Source: Solirubrobacterales bacterium (GTDB lineage Bacteria; Actinomycetota; Thermoleophilia; Solirubrobacterales; Solirubrobacteraceae). Taken from it: 60,526 bases of DNA. Made by a program: the position numbers and the translations under genes. The notes below the pieces were generated by a model, which had not been told where the DNA came from, made no database searches, and saw nothing but the letters and a program-made list of their open reading frames with translations. Shown piece by piece: positions 27,403 through 37,148 of the stretch. Numbering within the stretch: position 1 is the stretch's first letter; every line of letters starts with the position of its first letter. The stretch lies in contig DAIDJO010000059.1 in assembly GCA_027451345.1 (NCBI GenBank), positions 1 through 60,526 of the forward strand. Direction: 5' to 3'.

Positions 27403-28509
27403 TTGAAGATCCGGGCAGCAGTTCTCGAGGAGTTCGGCGAGCCGTTGGTCGTCCGCGAGGTCGACCTGGCCGAGCCGCGAGCGGGGGAGGTGCTCGTTCG
27501 TCTCGTCGCGTGCGGGGTCTGCCACACCGACCTCTACACGGCGTCGGGGGTCGACCCGTCCGGCTACGCGCCCACCGTGCTCGGTCACGAGGGGGCGGGC
27601 ATCGTCGAGCGCGTCGGCCCGGACGTCACCTCGGTGCAGGAGGGGGACCACGTCGTCACGCTGTTCTCGCCCCAGTGCCGCGAGTGCGAGCACTGCCGCA
27701 GCGGTCGCACCAACCTGTGCCTCGCCATCCGCGAGCAGCAGAACCGAGGCTTCCTCCCTGACGGAACGACCCGGCTCTCCCGGGACGGTGAGCCGATCCG
27801 GCACTTCATGGGCACCTCGACCTTCGCCGAGTACACGGTGATGCCGGAGATCGCGCTCGCGAAGGTTCGCCGCGACGCGCCCCTCGAGGCCGCCTGCCTG
27901 TTCGCGTGCGGCCTCTCCACCGGCCTCGGCGCGGCGATGTACACGGCCGCGGTGCGCCCCGGCTCGACCTGCGTCGTCTTCGGCGCCGGCATGGTCGGTC
28001 TCGGAGCGGTGGCCGGCTGCCGGCTGCAGGGCGCCGAGCGTATCATCTGCGTCGACCTGTCCGAGGACCGGCTGGAGATGGCGCGCGCCCAGGGCGCCAC
28101 CGATGGCTGGACGGCCGGTGAGGACATCGTGGCCCGGATCCAGGAGGCGACCCGCGGCTTTGGTGCCGACTACACGTTCGAGGCCACCGGCCGCGTGGCG
28201 GTGATGCGGCAGGCCGTCGAGGCGGCCCGGATGGGCTGGGGCCTCTGCACCATCGCCGGCGTGGCCGGCAAGGGCGAGACCCTCGACGTCATCCCCCGCT
28301 GGCTGATCCAGGGCCGTCGCATCGCCGGCTCCTCGTTCGGGGGCGTCCACGGCCGCGATCAGGTGCCGGAGCTGGTCGACCGCTACATGGCCGGTGAGAT
28401 CGACGTCGACGCCTTCATCTCGCACCGCATCACGCTCAACGAGGTCAACCGTGGCTTCGAGCTGATGGAGGCGCAGGACGGCATCCGCAGCGTGATCCAG
28501 TTCGCGTGA
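27403..28509 (+). CDS. Zinc-dependent alcohol dehydrogenase, class III-like
   Basis: A 368-residue medium-chain dehydrogenase. The catalytic zinc site is CGVCHTDLY (Cys40) with GHEGAG (His62); the structural zinc site has four Cys at about 92, 95, 98 and 106. The NAD-binding fold reads VVFGAGMVGLGAVAGCRLQGA. Overall layout, including the RIAGSSFGGVHGRDQVPELV segment near the C-terminus, matches class III alcohol dehydrogenases and the mycothiol- or NDMA-dependent actinobacterial forms. Formaldehyde or primary alcohol oxidation are both possible. The start is TTG at 27403 with AAGGAG nine bases upstream. It is divergent from the chemoreceptor gene. Confidence 0.85.
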   Translation: MKIRAAVLEEFGEPLVVREVDLAEPRAGEVLVRLVACGVCHTDLYTASGVDPSGYAPTVLGHEGAGIVERVGPDVTSVQEGDHVVTLFSPQCRECEHCRSGRTNLCLAIREQQNRGFLPDGTTRLSRDGEPIRHFMGTSTFAEYTVMPEIALAKVRRDAPLEAACLFACGLSTGLGAAMYTAAVRPGSTCVVFGAGMVGLGAVAGCRLQGAERIICVDLSEDRLEMARAQGATDGWTAGEDIVARIQEATRGFGADYTFEATGRVAVMRQAVEAARMGWGLCTIAGVAGKGETLDVIPRWLIQGRRIAGSSFGGVHGRDQVPELVDRYMAGEIDVDAFISHRITLNEVNRGFELMEAQDGIRSVIQFA

Positions 28510-28552
28510 TCCAGAGTTCGTCCGCCGCGGTGGGTCGCGGCCGCGCGGTACC

Positions 28553-30085
28553 GTGGACGCTGTGAACGCCGCCGCGCCGAGCGCCGGCGCGCCGCCCGCA
28601 CCCGCCGCGGCGCCGGCCGATGACCGGTTGCGGCGGCTCGCCTTCAGCGCGATTCTGCTCACCACGCTCCTCGCCGCGCTCGACCAGTCGATCGTGTCCA
28701 CCGCGCTGCCCCGGATCGTCGGCGACCTCGGCGGCTTCAGCGACCTCTCCTGGGTGGTGAGCGCCTATCTGCTCGCCTCGACCGTCACCATCCCCCTCTA
28801 CGGCAAGCTCTCCGACCTCTACGGGCGCCGGCGGCTCTTCGCCATCGCCATCAGCGTCTTCCTGGTCGGATCGGTCCTCTGTGGAGTCGCGACGTCGATG
28901 GGCGAGCTGATCGCCTTCCGCGCCATCCAGGGCCTCGGCGCAGGGGGCCTGATTCCGCTCGCGCAGGCGTCGATCGGCGACCTGTACTCCCCGCGCGAAC
29001 GCGGCCGCTACCAGGGGTACGTGTCATCGATGTGGGGGATCGCGGCGGTCACCGGACCGCTCGCCGGTGGGACCCTCACCGAGGCGATCTCCTGGCGGTG
29101 GATCTTCTACATCAATCTGCCGCTCGGGCTGATCGCGCTGGCCGTTGTCATCCGGACGCTCGGCGGGACCCGCGGACGAGAGCACCGGATCGACTACGCG
29201 GGCGCGCTCACCCTCGGGGTCTCGCTCGGGGCGATCCTGATCGCCTGCGGGTGGGCGGGTGCGACGTACCCGATCGGCTCGGCTCAGGTCATCGGGCCGT
29301 TCGTCGCCGGGCTCGGCGGGCTGGTGCTCCTGGCCCTCATCGAGCGCCGCGCGACCGAACCGATCATCCCGATCGCGCTGCTGCGCAACCGCATCTTCCT
29401 CACCGCCGGCGGCGGGTACTTCGTCGTCGGCGCGCTGCTCTTCGCCGTCACGATCTACGTCCCCGTCTATCTCCAGGACGTCCGCGGGAACAGCCCGACC
29501 GTCTCCGGGTTGACGACGATGAGCTACACCGCCGGCTGGGTCGTCGTCGCGATCATCGTGGGTCGCCTGATGACCCGCACCGGCCGCTACCGGGTCTTTC
29601 CGATCGTCGGGACCGTCTGCGCCGCCGTCAGCCTCGCCCTGCTCATTCTGCTGGGCCCGGCGACCGGGCGCCTCGAGCTCTGCGCGATCCTCGTGCTCGG
29701 CGGAAGCGGGATGGGCATGACGGTCTCCCCGTACCTGGTGGGGACCCAGAACGCCGTCGAACCCCAGGTGATCGGTTCGGCCACGGCGTCGCTGAACCTC
29801 GTGCGAGCGATCGGGGCGAGTCTCGCCGTCTCGATCCTCGGGGCGGTGCTCGCCGGCCGGGCCGAGTCCGTCCTGCGGCACCGGCTCGGCGCGGGCGCCG
29901 GGACGATCGACATCAGCCGGCTCATCAACGGGGGTGCGGCGGCCGCGGCCCACCATGCCGCGGCCGTGGGTGCTGCGCTGCTCAGCGGGATGCATCTGGT
30001 CTTCCGGCTGGCGGCGATCCTCGGGCTGGTCGGGATCGGCTGCGCGATCGCCCTCGAGGAGCGCCCGCTCAGCACCAGACGCTGA
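28553..30085 (+). CDS. MFS drug exporter, DHA2 (EmrB/QacA) type
   Basis: A 510-residue membrane protein with about fourteen hydrophobic helices. The family signatures LDQSIVSTALPRIVGDL in helix 1 and GKLSDLYGRRRLF in the first cytoplasmic loop identify proton-coupled multidrug exporters of the DHA2 group; FRAIQGLGAGG is the helix-4 motif. An Ala/Pro-rich N-terminal tail precedes helix 1. The start is GTG at 28553, with another GTG nine bases on. Substrate unknown. It is not obviously in an operon with the alcohol dehydrogenase 43 bases upstream, though co-transcription is possible. Confidence 0.88.
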   Translation: MDAVNAAAPSAGAPPAPAAAPADDRLRRLAFSAILLTTLLAALDQSIVSTALPRIVGDLGGFSDLSWVVSAYLLASTVTIPLYGKLSDLYGRRRLFAIAISVFLVGSVLCGVATSMGELIAFRAIQGLGAGGLIPLAQASIGDLYSPRERGRYQGYVSSMWGIAAVTGPLAGGTLTEAISWRWIFYINLPLGLIALAVVIRTLGGTRGREHRIDYAGALTLGVSLGAILIACGWAGATYPIGSAQVIGPFVAGLGGLVLLALIERRATEPIIPIALLRNRIFLTAGGGYFVVGALLFAVTIYVPVYLQDVRGNSPTVSGLTTMSYTAGWVVVAIIVGRLMTRTGRYRVFPIVGTVCAAVSLALLILLGPATGRLELCAILVLGGSGMGMTVSPYLVGTQNAVEPQVIGSATASLNLVRAIGASLAVSILGAVLAGRAESVLRHRLGAGAGTIDISRLINGGAAAAAHHAAAVGAALLSGMHLVFRLAAILGLVGIGCAIALEERPLSTRR

Positions 30086-30145
30086 GGACCCGGACAGCGG
30101 GGCCACCCGTGGGCGACCCGCCGCGACCGGCTCGCGATGCTGCGG

Positions 30146-30610
30146 TCAGGCCTCGTCGACCCGCCTGACCTCGCCCCTCCACGCTCCGCTCTCCACGGGG
30201 CGCGCCTCGATCATCTCCTTGAAGCGCTGGAGGTCACCGGCCACACGCCGGTCGGGGGCGGCGATGGCGTCCCCGAGCTTCTCGATGAGGCCCTCGGGGA
30301 TGAAGTCGAGCTGGACCATCAGCCGCGTATGGTCGTCGTCGAGCCGGTGGAAGGTCACCACCCCGGCGTTCTGCTTGCCGCCGACGTTCTTCCAGGCGAT
30401 GCGCTCATCGGGCCGCTGCTCGGTGACCTCGGCATCCCACTCCTGCCGGTGCCCGCCGATCTCGGCCACCCAGTGCAGGTGCGTGTCGTCGATCTGGCGC
30501 ACCTCCTTGACCCCCTCCATGAACGTGGGGAATTCCTCAAACTGCGTCCACTGGTTGTACGCGGTGCGGAGGGGGACGTTCACCTCGACCGACTGCTCGA
30601 TCATCGACAT
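30146..30610 (-). CDS. SRPBCC (cyclase/dehydrase-like) protein
   Basis: A 154-residue helix-grip protein. SVEVNVPLRTAYNQWTQFEEFPTFMEGVKEV and the strands HWVAEIGGHRQEWDAEVTEQRPDERIAWKN place it in the polyketide cyclase/dehydrase or lipid-transport group of the START superfamily. Bacterial members often bind lipophilic ligands, but no catalytic residue can be assigned. GAGGAG precedes the ATG. It is divergent from the MarR gene by 68 bases, so shared control is possible. Confidence 0.82.
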   Translation of the reverse strand: MSMIEQSVEVNVPLRTAYNQWTQFEEFPTFMEGVKEVRQIDDTHLHWVAEIGGHRQEWDAEVTEQRPDERIAWKNVGGKQNAGVVTFHRLDDDHTRLMVQLDFIPEGLIEKLGDAIAAPDRRVAGDLQRFKEMIEARPVESGAWRGEVRRVDEA

Positions 30611-30678
30611 GCTGGACTCCTCGTGGTTGGCGGGGTCGATGCAGGTGGGCCTACCCGCAGGGGCTAGCCTTGATCCGC

Positions 30679-31179
30679 ATGACCACGCCGCTCGCCTTCG
30701 ACCCGATCACGGAGGCCCGCCGCCAGTGGGAGGCGCATTGGGGCGCGGATGCGGTGCCCGAGATGGCCGCGGTCACCTCGATCATGCGCGCCCAGCAGAT
30801 TCTGCTGATGCGACTGAACGGGCTGCTCGAGCCCTTCGACCTGACCTTCCCGCGGTACGAGACGCTGATGGTCCTCCACTACAGCCGTCAGGGAGAGTTG
30901 CCGCTCGGCAAGCTCTCGGACCGCCTGCAGGTGCACCGGGCGAGCGTCACCAACGTGATCGACAAGCTCGAAGCGAGCGGATACGTCAGCCGGGTCGGGC
31001 ACGAGCGCGACCGGCGGACGATCCTCGCCCGCATCAGCGCCCGCGGCCGCGAGACGGCGGAGCGGGCCACGACGGCCTTGAACCGCGCCCGGTTCGCGGT
31101 CGACCCGCTGCAGGCCGCCGACTGCGAGCGCCTGTTCGAGGCGCTGACGCCGCTGCGCCGAGACGCCGGGGACTTCTAG
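30679..31179 (+). CDS. MarR family transcriptional regulator
   Basis: A 166-residue winged-helix regulator. LGKLSDRLQVHRASVTNVIDKLEASGYV is the DNA-reading helix and VGHERDRRTILARISARG the wing. The N-terminus is longer than usual, with RRQWEAHWGAD before the first dimer helix. A TTG nine bases earlier could also start it. It converges on the 3-hydroxybutyryl-CoA dehydrogenase gene, and the two TAG stops interlock in a single CTAG palindrome. It is a candidate regulator of the nearby acyl-CoA genes. Confidence 0.87.
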   Translation: MTTPLAFDPITEARRQWEAHWGADAVPEMAAVTSIMRAQQILLMRLNGLLEPFDLTFPRYETLMVLHYSRQGELPLGKLSDRLQVHRASVTNVIDKLEASGYVSRVGHERDRRTILARISARGRETAERATTALNRARFAVDPLQAADCERLFEALTPLRRDAGDF

Positions 31180-32027
31180 CCGTACGTGTAGAAGCCGCGG
31201 CCGCTCTTGCGCCCGAGGTGGCCCGAGACGACCATCCGCTTGAGCAGGGGCGGGGCGGCGAACTCGGGGCGCCTGAACTCGTCGTGGAGCGAGTCGCACA
31301 CGGCCAGCAGCACGTCCAGGCCGATGAAGTCGCACAGCGTCAGCGGACCCATCGGGTGCCCGCAGCCGAGGCGCATCCCGGTGTCGATGTCCTCGCGGGA
31401 GGCGAAGCCCTCCTCGAACATCCGCACAGCCGCCATCAGGTAGGGGACGAGCAGCATGTTGACCACGAAGCCGGCGCGGTCCTTGGTGCGGATCGGCTGC
31501 TTGCCGATCTGCGCGGCGAACGCCTCGGCGCTCGCGACGACATCCTCGGCGCTGTCGAGGGCGACGACGACCTCGACGAGCGCCATCACCGGGACGGGCG
31601 AGAAGAAGTGCAGGCCGACGACCCGCTCGGGCCGCCTCGTGTGCGCGGCCAGTTCGGCGATCGGGATCGACGAGGTGTTCGAGGCGAGGAAGCGCGCGTC
31701 GGGCAGCCGAGCGTCGAGCTCACGGAAGATCTCCCCTTTCACGCGCGGATCCTCGTAGACCGCCTCGACGGCGGCGTCGACGCCGGCGAGGTCATCGAGC
31801 GCGCGCGTGTGGGTGATGCGGGTGAGCAGCGCGTCCGCCTCGGCCTGCGTGCGCTTGCCGCCCTCGACGGCACGGCGCACCGAGGCGTGCAGGCGTTCGC
31901 GCGAGCGCTCCAGCGGCGCCGCCTCGGGCTCGTACAGGGTGACCGAGACGCCCGCCGCCGCGGCGGCCTCCGCGATCCCCGAGCCCATGAAACCGGCGCC
32001 GATCACGGCCAGTCGTTCGATCGTCAT
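31176..32027 (-). CDS. fadB2: 3-hydroxybutyryl-CoA dehydrogenase
   Basis: A 283-residue NAD(P)-dependent dehydrogenase that interconverts 3-hydroxybutyryl-CoA and acetoacetyl-CoA. The Rossmann motif is GAGFMGSGIAEAAAAAG (10-26). SNTSSIPIAELA, the catalytic His region GLHFFSPVPVMALVEVV, and the C-terminal domain NMLLVPYLMAAVRMFEEG with GPLTLCDFIGLDV are all standard. It is divergent from the fused isobutyryl-CoA mutase with a palindromic operator candidate between them, supporting a joint role in short and branched acyl-CoA metabolism. Confidence 0.92.
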   Translation of the reverse strand: MTIERLAVIGAGFMGSGIAEAAAAAGVSVTLYEPEAAPLERSRERLHASVRRAVEGGKRTQAEADALLTRITHTRALDDLAGVDAAVEAVYEDPRVKGEIFRELDARLPDARFLASNTSSIPIAELAAHTRRPERVVGLHFFSPVPVMALVEVVVALDSAEDVVASAEAFAAQIGKQPIRTKDRAGFVVNMLLVPYLMAAVRMFEEGFASREDIDTGMRLGCGHPMGPLTLCDFIGLDVLLAVCDSLHDEFRRPEFAAPPLLKRMVVSGHLGRKSGRGFYTYG

Positions 32028-32065
32028 CTCTGCATCCTGTCGTGTTCGACGGCGGCGCGAAGGTG

Positions 32066-32103
32066 CGCGGCCTTCCGATAGTTGGAAGGCCGCGGACTAT
32101 ACT
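32066..32103 (+). promoter_or_regulatory. 29-bp perfect palindrome and -10 box upstream of icmF
   Basis: CGCGGCCTTCC and GGAAGGCCGCG form an 11-bp perfect inverted repeat around the seven-base spacer GATAGTT (32066-32094). A TATACT -10 box follows at 32098-32103, so the palindrome covers the -35 region of the icmF promoter. Size and symmetry suit a dimeric repressor of the TetR or MarR type. It sits in the divergent gap with fadB2 and could control both genes. Confidence 0.6.
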
Positions 32104-32160
32104 GACACGACGCGTCGGGGTCAGCGGTAGGCTGATCCCACACCCAGGAGGAGCACCAGG

Positions 32161-35100
32161 ATGAGCGTTGCGCTGCCGAGCGAGCACGCCCCCCGCGGGG
32201 CCGAGGCGGACGGACCGCCGCTCCGCTTCGTGACGGCGGCCTCGCTGTTCGACGGCCACGACGCCGCGATCAACGTGATGCGCCGGTTGATCCAGGATCG
32301 CGGCGCCGAGGTGATCCATCTCGGGCACAACCGCAGCGTTGCGGAGATCGTGCGGGCCGCGATCCAGGAGGACGCGGACGCGATCGCCATCAGCTCCTAC
32401 CAGGGCGGTCACCTCGAGTTCTTCACCTACGCGCTGCAGCTGCTGCGCGAGCAGGGCGCCGAGCACATCCGCGTGTTCGGCGGTGGCGGTGGGACGATCA
32501 CGCCCCAGGAGATCGCGCAGCTCCAGGAGGCCGGGGTCGAGCGCCTCTACCACCCCAACGACGGGATGGCGCTCGGGCTGACGGGGATGATCGACGACCT
32601 GATCGAGCGGGCGCGGGCGCGCCGCGTCGAGGCGACGCTCGCCGAACACCCCGAGCGGCGGGAGTTTGGTGCCGGATCTTGCACAGAACTCCCATCGCTC
32701 CCCCCGGCGGACGCGGCCGGCCGAGTCCCTCCACCGGACGCGGTGGTCGCCCGGCTGCTCTCCGCCCTCGAGGACGGCGCAATCGACGCGCACGCCCTCG
32801 AGCGGCTGCGCGACGAGTGGGCGGCCGCGACGGCGCCGGCCCCCGTCGTCGGCATCACGGGCACGGGCGGCGCGGGCAAGAGCACCGTCACCGATGAGCT
32901 GCTGAGCCGTTTCCTGCGCCACGACCCGGAGATCCGCATCGCGGTGGTGGCGGTCGACCCGACCCGCCGGCGCACCGGCGGTGCCCTGCTCGGCGACCGG
33001 ATTCGCATGAACAGCCTGCGCAGCGAGCGGGTCTACCTGCGCTCGGTGGCCACGCGTCAGAGCAACCGCTCGACGAGCGCGATGCTGGCGGACGCCGTCG
33101 CCTACCTGCGCAGCGCCGGCTTCGACCTCGTGATCGTGGAGACCGCCGGGACCGGCCAGAGCGACTCGGAGATCGTCGATCTGGTCGACCTGCCGATCTA
33201 TGTGATGACGAGCGAGTTCGGCGCCGCCAGCCAGCTCGAGAAGATCGACATGCTCGATCTGGCGGAGCTCGTCGTCATCAACAAGTTTGACAAGCGCGGC
33301 GCGGAGGACGCCCTGCGCGACGTGCGCAAGCAGTGGCGTCGCAATCACGTCGCCTTCGATCTGCCCGACGAGGAGATTCCGGTCTATCCGTGCGTGGCCA
33401 GTCAGTTCGACGACCCCGGGGTGACGCGGCTGTTCGCCGGCCTGTGCCGGCGGATCGCCGAGCGTGGTCCGGCGGGCCCGGGCGCACTGCGCTGGGAGGT
33501 CGCTCCCGCGCCGCCGCTCAGCGCCCAGGCGCGCGGCGGCCTCCTGCCCGGCAGCCGCGTCCGCTATCTGGCCGAGATCGCCGAGCAGGGACGGGCGATC
33601 AACGCCGACATCGAGCGGCGGGCCGCGCTCGCCGCGCACGCCCAGCACCTGCACGAGGCGGCTCGCGCGCTCGGCGACGAGGACCCGGCTGCGCAACGCC
33701 TCGAGGAGCTGCACGCGCGGGCGCTGGCCGACCTCGGGCCGGAGGCCCGCGAGCTGCTCGCGGGCTGGGAGGCCCGCATGCGGGCGATCACCGCCGAGAC
33801 CCACAGCTATCGCGTCCGCGACCGCGACGTCACCGGCGAGAACTACCGGCGCTCACTCAGTGGGCAGCGGATCCCGAAGATCGCCCCGCCGCGGCTGGAC
33901 GGCTGGGGCGACCGGCTGCGCTTCCTGATGAAGGAGAACCTGCCGGGCGCCTACCCGTACACGGGCGGCGTGTTCCCCTACCGGCGCGCGGGCGAGGAGC
34001 CGACGCGGATGTTCGCCGGCGAGGGCACGCCGGAGCGCACCAACCGCCGCTTCCACTACCTCTCGGCCGGGCAGCCGGCGGCGCGTCTGTCGACGGCGTT
34101 CGACTCGGTCACGCTCTACGGCGCCGACCCGCACGAGCGCCCCGACATCTACGGCAAGGTCGGCAACTCGGGCGTCTCGGTGGCGACCCTCGATGACGCG
34201 AAGAAGCTCTACTCGGGCTTTGACCTCTGCGACCCCGCGACGTCGGTGTCGATGACGATCAACGGGCCGGCCCCGATCATCCTCGCCTGCTTCATGAACG
34301 CGGCGATCGACCAGCAGGTCGAGCGTCACCTGCGGCAGACCGGGACCCCGATCCCGGAGCCGCTGGCGAGCTACGCGGGCGAGCGCCCGGGCGGCAACGA
34401 CGGCCTCGGGCTCGCGCTGCTCGGGCGCAGCGGCGACGAGGTCGTCGAACCGGACGTGTACGAGCGGATCAGGGCCGACACGCTGCGCCAGGTCCGTGGC
34501 ACGGTGCAGGCGGACATCCTCAAGGAGGATCAGGCGCAGAACACGTGCATCTTCTCGACCGAGTTCGCGATGAAGATGATGGGCGACGTGCAGCAGTACT
34601 TCATCGACCATCGCGTCCGCAACTTCTACAGCGTCTCGATCAGCGGCTACCACATCGCCGAGGCCGGGGCGAACCCGATCACGCAGCTGGCCTTCACGCT
34701 CGCCAACGGCTTCACGATCGTCGAGTACTACCTCGCGCGCGGAATGGCGATCGACGACTTCGCCCCGAACCTGAGCTTCTTCTTCTCCAACGGCATGGAC
34801 CCCGAGTACGCCGTCATCGGCCGGGTGGCGCGCCGGATCTGGGCGCGGGCGATGCGCGAGCGCTACGGCGCCTCCCCGCGCAGCCAGATGCTGAAGTACC
34901 ACATCCAGACCTCGGGCCGGAGCCTGCACGCCCAGGAGATCAGCTTCAACGACATCCGCACGACCCTGCAGGCGCTCTACGCGATCTTCGACAACTGCAA
35001 CAGCCTGCACACGAACGCCTACGACGAGGCGGTCACGACCCCGACGGAGGAGTCGGTGCGCCGGGCGGTGGCGATCCAGCTGATCATCAACCGCGAGCTC

Positions 35101-35598
35101 GGTCTGAACTTCAACGAGAACCCGCTGCAGGGCTCGTTCATCATCTACGAGCTCACCGACCTCGTCGAGGAGGCCGTGTACGCGGAGTTCGAGCGTCTCT
35201 CCGAGCGCGGCGGCGTGCTCGGCGCGATGGACACGATGTACCAGCGCTCGAAGATCCAGGAGGAGAGCCTCCTGTACGAGCGGCTCAAGCACACCGGCGA
35301 GCTGCCGCTGATCGGCGTCAACACGTTCCTGCCCCGCGACGGCCACGGCGAGCACATCGACACGCTCGAGCTGATCCGCTCCACCGAGGAGGAGAAGCGT
35401 CGGCAGATCGCCAACCTCCGTGCCTTCCAGGCGCGCGGGGCCGCGCGGCGCCCGGCCGCCCTCGCGCGCCTGCAGGAGGTCGCCCGCGCCCGCGGCAACG
35501 TCTTCGCCGAGCTGATGGAGGCCGTCAAGTGCGCCTCGCTCGGCCAGATCACCGCGGCGCTCTACGACGTCGGCGGCGAGTACCGGCGCAACATGTGA
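32161..35598 (+). CDS. icmF: Fused isobutyryl-CoA mutase (IcmF)
   Basis: A 1,145-residue adenosylcobalamin enzyme that interconverts isobutyryl-CoA and n-butyryl-CoA, with a built-in chaperone GTPase. Order of domains: B12-binding domain with DGHD (31-34, His33 as lower axial ligand) and FGGGGGTI. Next is the MeaB-like GTPase with P-loop GTGGAGKST (234-242), [29 protein letters not shown] and NKFD. The catalytic barrel follows from about 580, with [35 protein letters not shown] and [16 protein letters not shown]. Length and order match IcmF, not methylmalonyl-CoA mutase. A relative, pivalyl-CoA mutase, differs at a few pocket residues I could not check. AGGAGGAG precedes the ATG. Confidence 0.93.
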   Translation: MSVALPSEHAPRGAEADGPPLRFVTAASLFDGHDAAINVMRRLIQDRGAEVIHLGHNRSVAEIVRAAIQEDADAIAISSYQGGHLEFFTYALQLLREQGAEHIRVFGGGGGTITPQEIAQLQEAGVERLYHPNDGMALGLTGMIDDLIERARARRVEATLAEHPERREFGAGSCTELPSLPPADAAGRVPPPDAVVARLLSALEDGAIDAHALERLRDEWAAATAPAPVVGITGTGGAGKSTVTDELLSRFLRHDPEIRIAVVAVDPTRRRTGGALLGDRIRMNSLRSERVYLRSVATRQSNRSTSAMLADAVAYLRSAGFDLVIVETAGTGQSDSEIVDLVDLPIYVMTSEFGAASQLEKIDMLDLAELVVINKFDKRGAEDALRDVRKQWRRNHVAFDLPDEEIPVYPCVASQFDDPGVTRLFAGLCRRIAERGPAGPGALRWEVAPAPPLSAQARGGLLPGSRVRYLAEIAEQGRAINADIERRAALAAHAQHLHEAARALGDEDPAAQRLEELHARALADLGPEARELLAGWEARMRAITAETHSYRVRDRDVTGENYRRSLSGQRIPKIAPPRLDGWGDRLRFLMKENLPGAYPYTGGVFPYRRAGEEPTRMFAGEGTPERTNRRFHYLSAGQPAARLSTAFDSVTLYGADPHERPDIYGKVGNSGVSVATLDDAKKLYSGFDLCDPATSVSMTINGPAPIILACFMNAAIDQQVERHLRQTGTPIPEPLASYAGERPGGNDGLGLALLGRSGDEVVEPDVYERIRADTLRQVRGTVQADILKEDQAQNTCIFSTEFAMKMMGDVQQYFIDHRVRNFYSVSISGYHIAEAGANPITQLAFTLANGFTIVEYYLARGMAIDDFAPNLSFFFSNGMDPEYAVIGRVARRIWARAMRERYGASPRSQMLKYHIQTSGRSLHAQEISFNDIRTTLQALYAIFDNCNSLHTNAYDEAVTTPTEESVRRAVAIQLIINRELGLNFNENPLQGSFIIYELTDLVEEAVYAEFERLSERGGVLGAMDTMYQRSKIQEESLLYERLKHTGELPLIGVNTFLPRDGHGEHIDTLELIRSTEEEKRRQIANLRAFQARGAARRPAALARLQEVARARGNVFAELMEAVKCASLGQITAALYDVGGEYRRNM

Positions 35599-35609
35599 CG
35601 CTTCGCCGC

Positions 35610-35636
35610 GGGGCGCTCGCCGCTGCTTCGCGCCCC
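35610..35636. terminator. Hairpin between convergent icmF and flavoprotein genes
   Basis: GGGGCGC and GCGCCCC form a seven-base-pair stem with a 13-base loop just after the icmF stop. The right arm touches the stop codon of the opposing gene. It is short and lacks a T-run, so termination is plausible rather than certain. Confidence 0.4.
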
Positions 35637-37087
35637 TACCCGGCCGCCTCCAGCACCGCCATCGCCGCGTTGTGGCCGGGGATCCCGCTCACCCCGCCGC
35701 CCCGCCGTGCCCCCGCCCCGCAGACCCACACGTTCGGGCGGTCGGTCTCGACCCCCCAGCGCCCCACCTGCTCGTCGGTCTCGGCGAACGGCCAGCGGAG
35801 GTCGCCGTGGAAGATGTGGCCGCCGGGCAGGCCGAGCTCCGCCTCGAGCTCGAGTGGGGTGCGGGCCTCCAGGCACGGCCGCCCGGCGGCGTCGCGGAGC
35901 AGGCACGACTCGATCGGCTCGGCCAGGACGGTGTCGAGCGAGCGCAGCGTCGCCTCGACGGCGCGACGCTTGGCGCCGGGGTCCCGGAAGAGCCGCGCGG
36001 GCATGTGGAGGGTGAACACCGTCAGGGTGTGCGCCCCCGCCGCCGCCAGGTCGGGGGAGAGGATGGACGGGTCGGTGAGGGAGTGGCAGTACGCCTCGGC
36101 GGGTGGGAGCCGCGGCATGCGCCCGGTGGCCGCCTCGGCGTGCGCGGCGCGCAGCTGCGCGTAGCTCTCGTTGACGTGGAAGGTGCCGGCGAACGCCTCC
36201 TCGGGCGCGACGTCGGGGGTTCGCAGCCGGGGGAGCCGGCTCAGCACCATGTTGAGCTTCAGCTGCGAGCCCTCCGGTGCCGGCCGTGGCGGCGGGTCCC
36301 CGAGCAGGCGTGCGAGCACGCTGGGGGCGACGTTCGCGAGCAGGTTGTGGGCGACGAGTCGCTCGCCGTCGGCCGTGTGGACGTGCACCGCGCGGTCGGG
36401 CGCAACGGCCTCGAGGCCGACGACCTCCACGCCGGTGCGCAGCTGCGCGCCGGCCGCGCGGGCCGTCGCCGCGAGCGCGTCGCTGAGCGCGCCCATGCCG
36501 CCGACCGGGATGTCCCACTCCCCCGTGCCGTTGCCGATCACGTGGTACAGGAAGCAGCGGTTCTGCGCCAGGCCCGGATCATCCAGCGCGGCGAAGGTCC
36601 CGATCAGCGCGTCGGTGGCGACGATGCCGCGGGTGAGCTCGTCGGGCACGAGCCGCTCGAGCAGCTCGGACAGCGGCCGCTCGAAGACCGCCTCCCACGT
36701 CGCGTCGTCCGCGACGAGCTCCCGCATCTGGGCGCGCGAGCGCAGCGGCTCAAGCAGTGTCGGGGCCACCGCGCGGGCGATCCGTCCGGTGAGCTCGTGC
36801 ATCTCGGGCGCCGCGTTGGGTGGGTGGCTCGCCACCCGCCGGCGTCTCAGCTCGAGCTCGATGCCGAGTCGCGCGAGCAGCTCGCGGGGGAACAGGCTGA
36901 CCAGGTACGAGTACCGCGACAGCCGCACCCCGACCCCGGGGAACGGCGACTCGGACACGGCGGCGCCGCCCAGGTGCGCACGCCGCTCGAGCACCACGAC
37001 GCGCCGGCCTGCGCGGGCGAGCAGCGTTGCCGCGACCAGGCCGTTGTGGCCGCCGCCCACGACGATCTCGTCGTATGCGGCGTTCAA
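35636..37087 (-). CDS. FAD-dependent oxidoreductase of the phytoene desaturase/NAD(P)-binding 13 group
   Basis: About 483 residues. The N-terminal dinucleotide fold YDEIVVGGGHNGLVAATLLARAG and ERRAHLGGAA are diagnostic for the carotenoid desaturase/amine oxidase superfamily. NGTGEWDIPVGGMGALSDAL and the C-terminal GAGARRGGGVSGIPGHNAA are typical of the pyridine nucleotide-disulfide 'domain-2 protein' (PYROXD2-like) subgroup. Substrate unknown; no carotenoid synthesis genes are nearby. A TTG at 37087 (LNAAYDEIV) is selected because the longer frame is Arg/Ser-rich and overlaps the amidase gene on the other strand. Confidence 0.83.
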   Translation of the reverse strand: MNAAYDEIVVGGGHNGLVAATLLARAGRRVVVLERRAHLGGAAVSESPFPGVGVRLSRYSYLVSLFPRELLARLGIELELRRRRVASHPPNAAPEMHELTGRIARAVAPTLLEPLRSRAQMRELVADDATWEAVFERPLSELLERLVPDELTRGIVATDALIGTFAALDDPGLAQNRCFLYHVIGNGTGEWDIPVGGMGALSDALAATARAAGAQLRTGVEVVGLEAVAPDRAVHVHTADGERLVAHNLLANVAPSVLARLLGDPPPRPAPEGSQLKLNMVLSRLPRLRTPDVAPEEAFAGTFHVNESYAQLRAAHAEAATGRMPRLPPAEAYCHSLTDPSILSPDLAAAGAHTLTVFTLHMPARLFRDPGAKRRAVEATLRSLDTVLAEPIESCLLRDAAGRPCLEARTPLELEAELGLPGGHIFHGDLRWPFAETDEQVGRWGVETDRPNVWVCGAGARRGGGVSGIPGHNAAMAVLEAAG

Positions 37088-37148
37088 TCCCGATCCTGAC
37101 GACAGGGCTCCGTCACAGTTGATCCGCAACACTAGAGGAGTGACCCCG

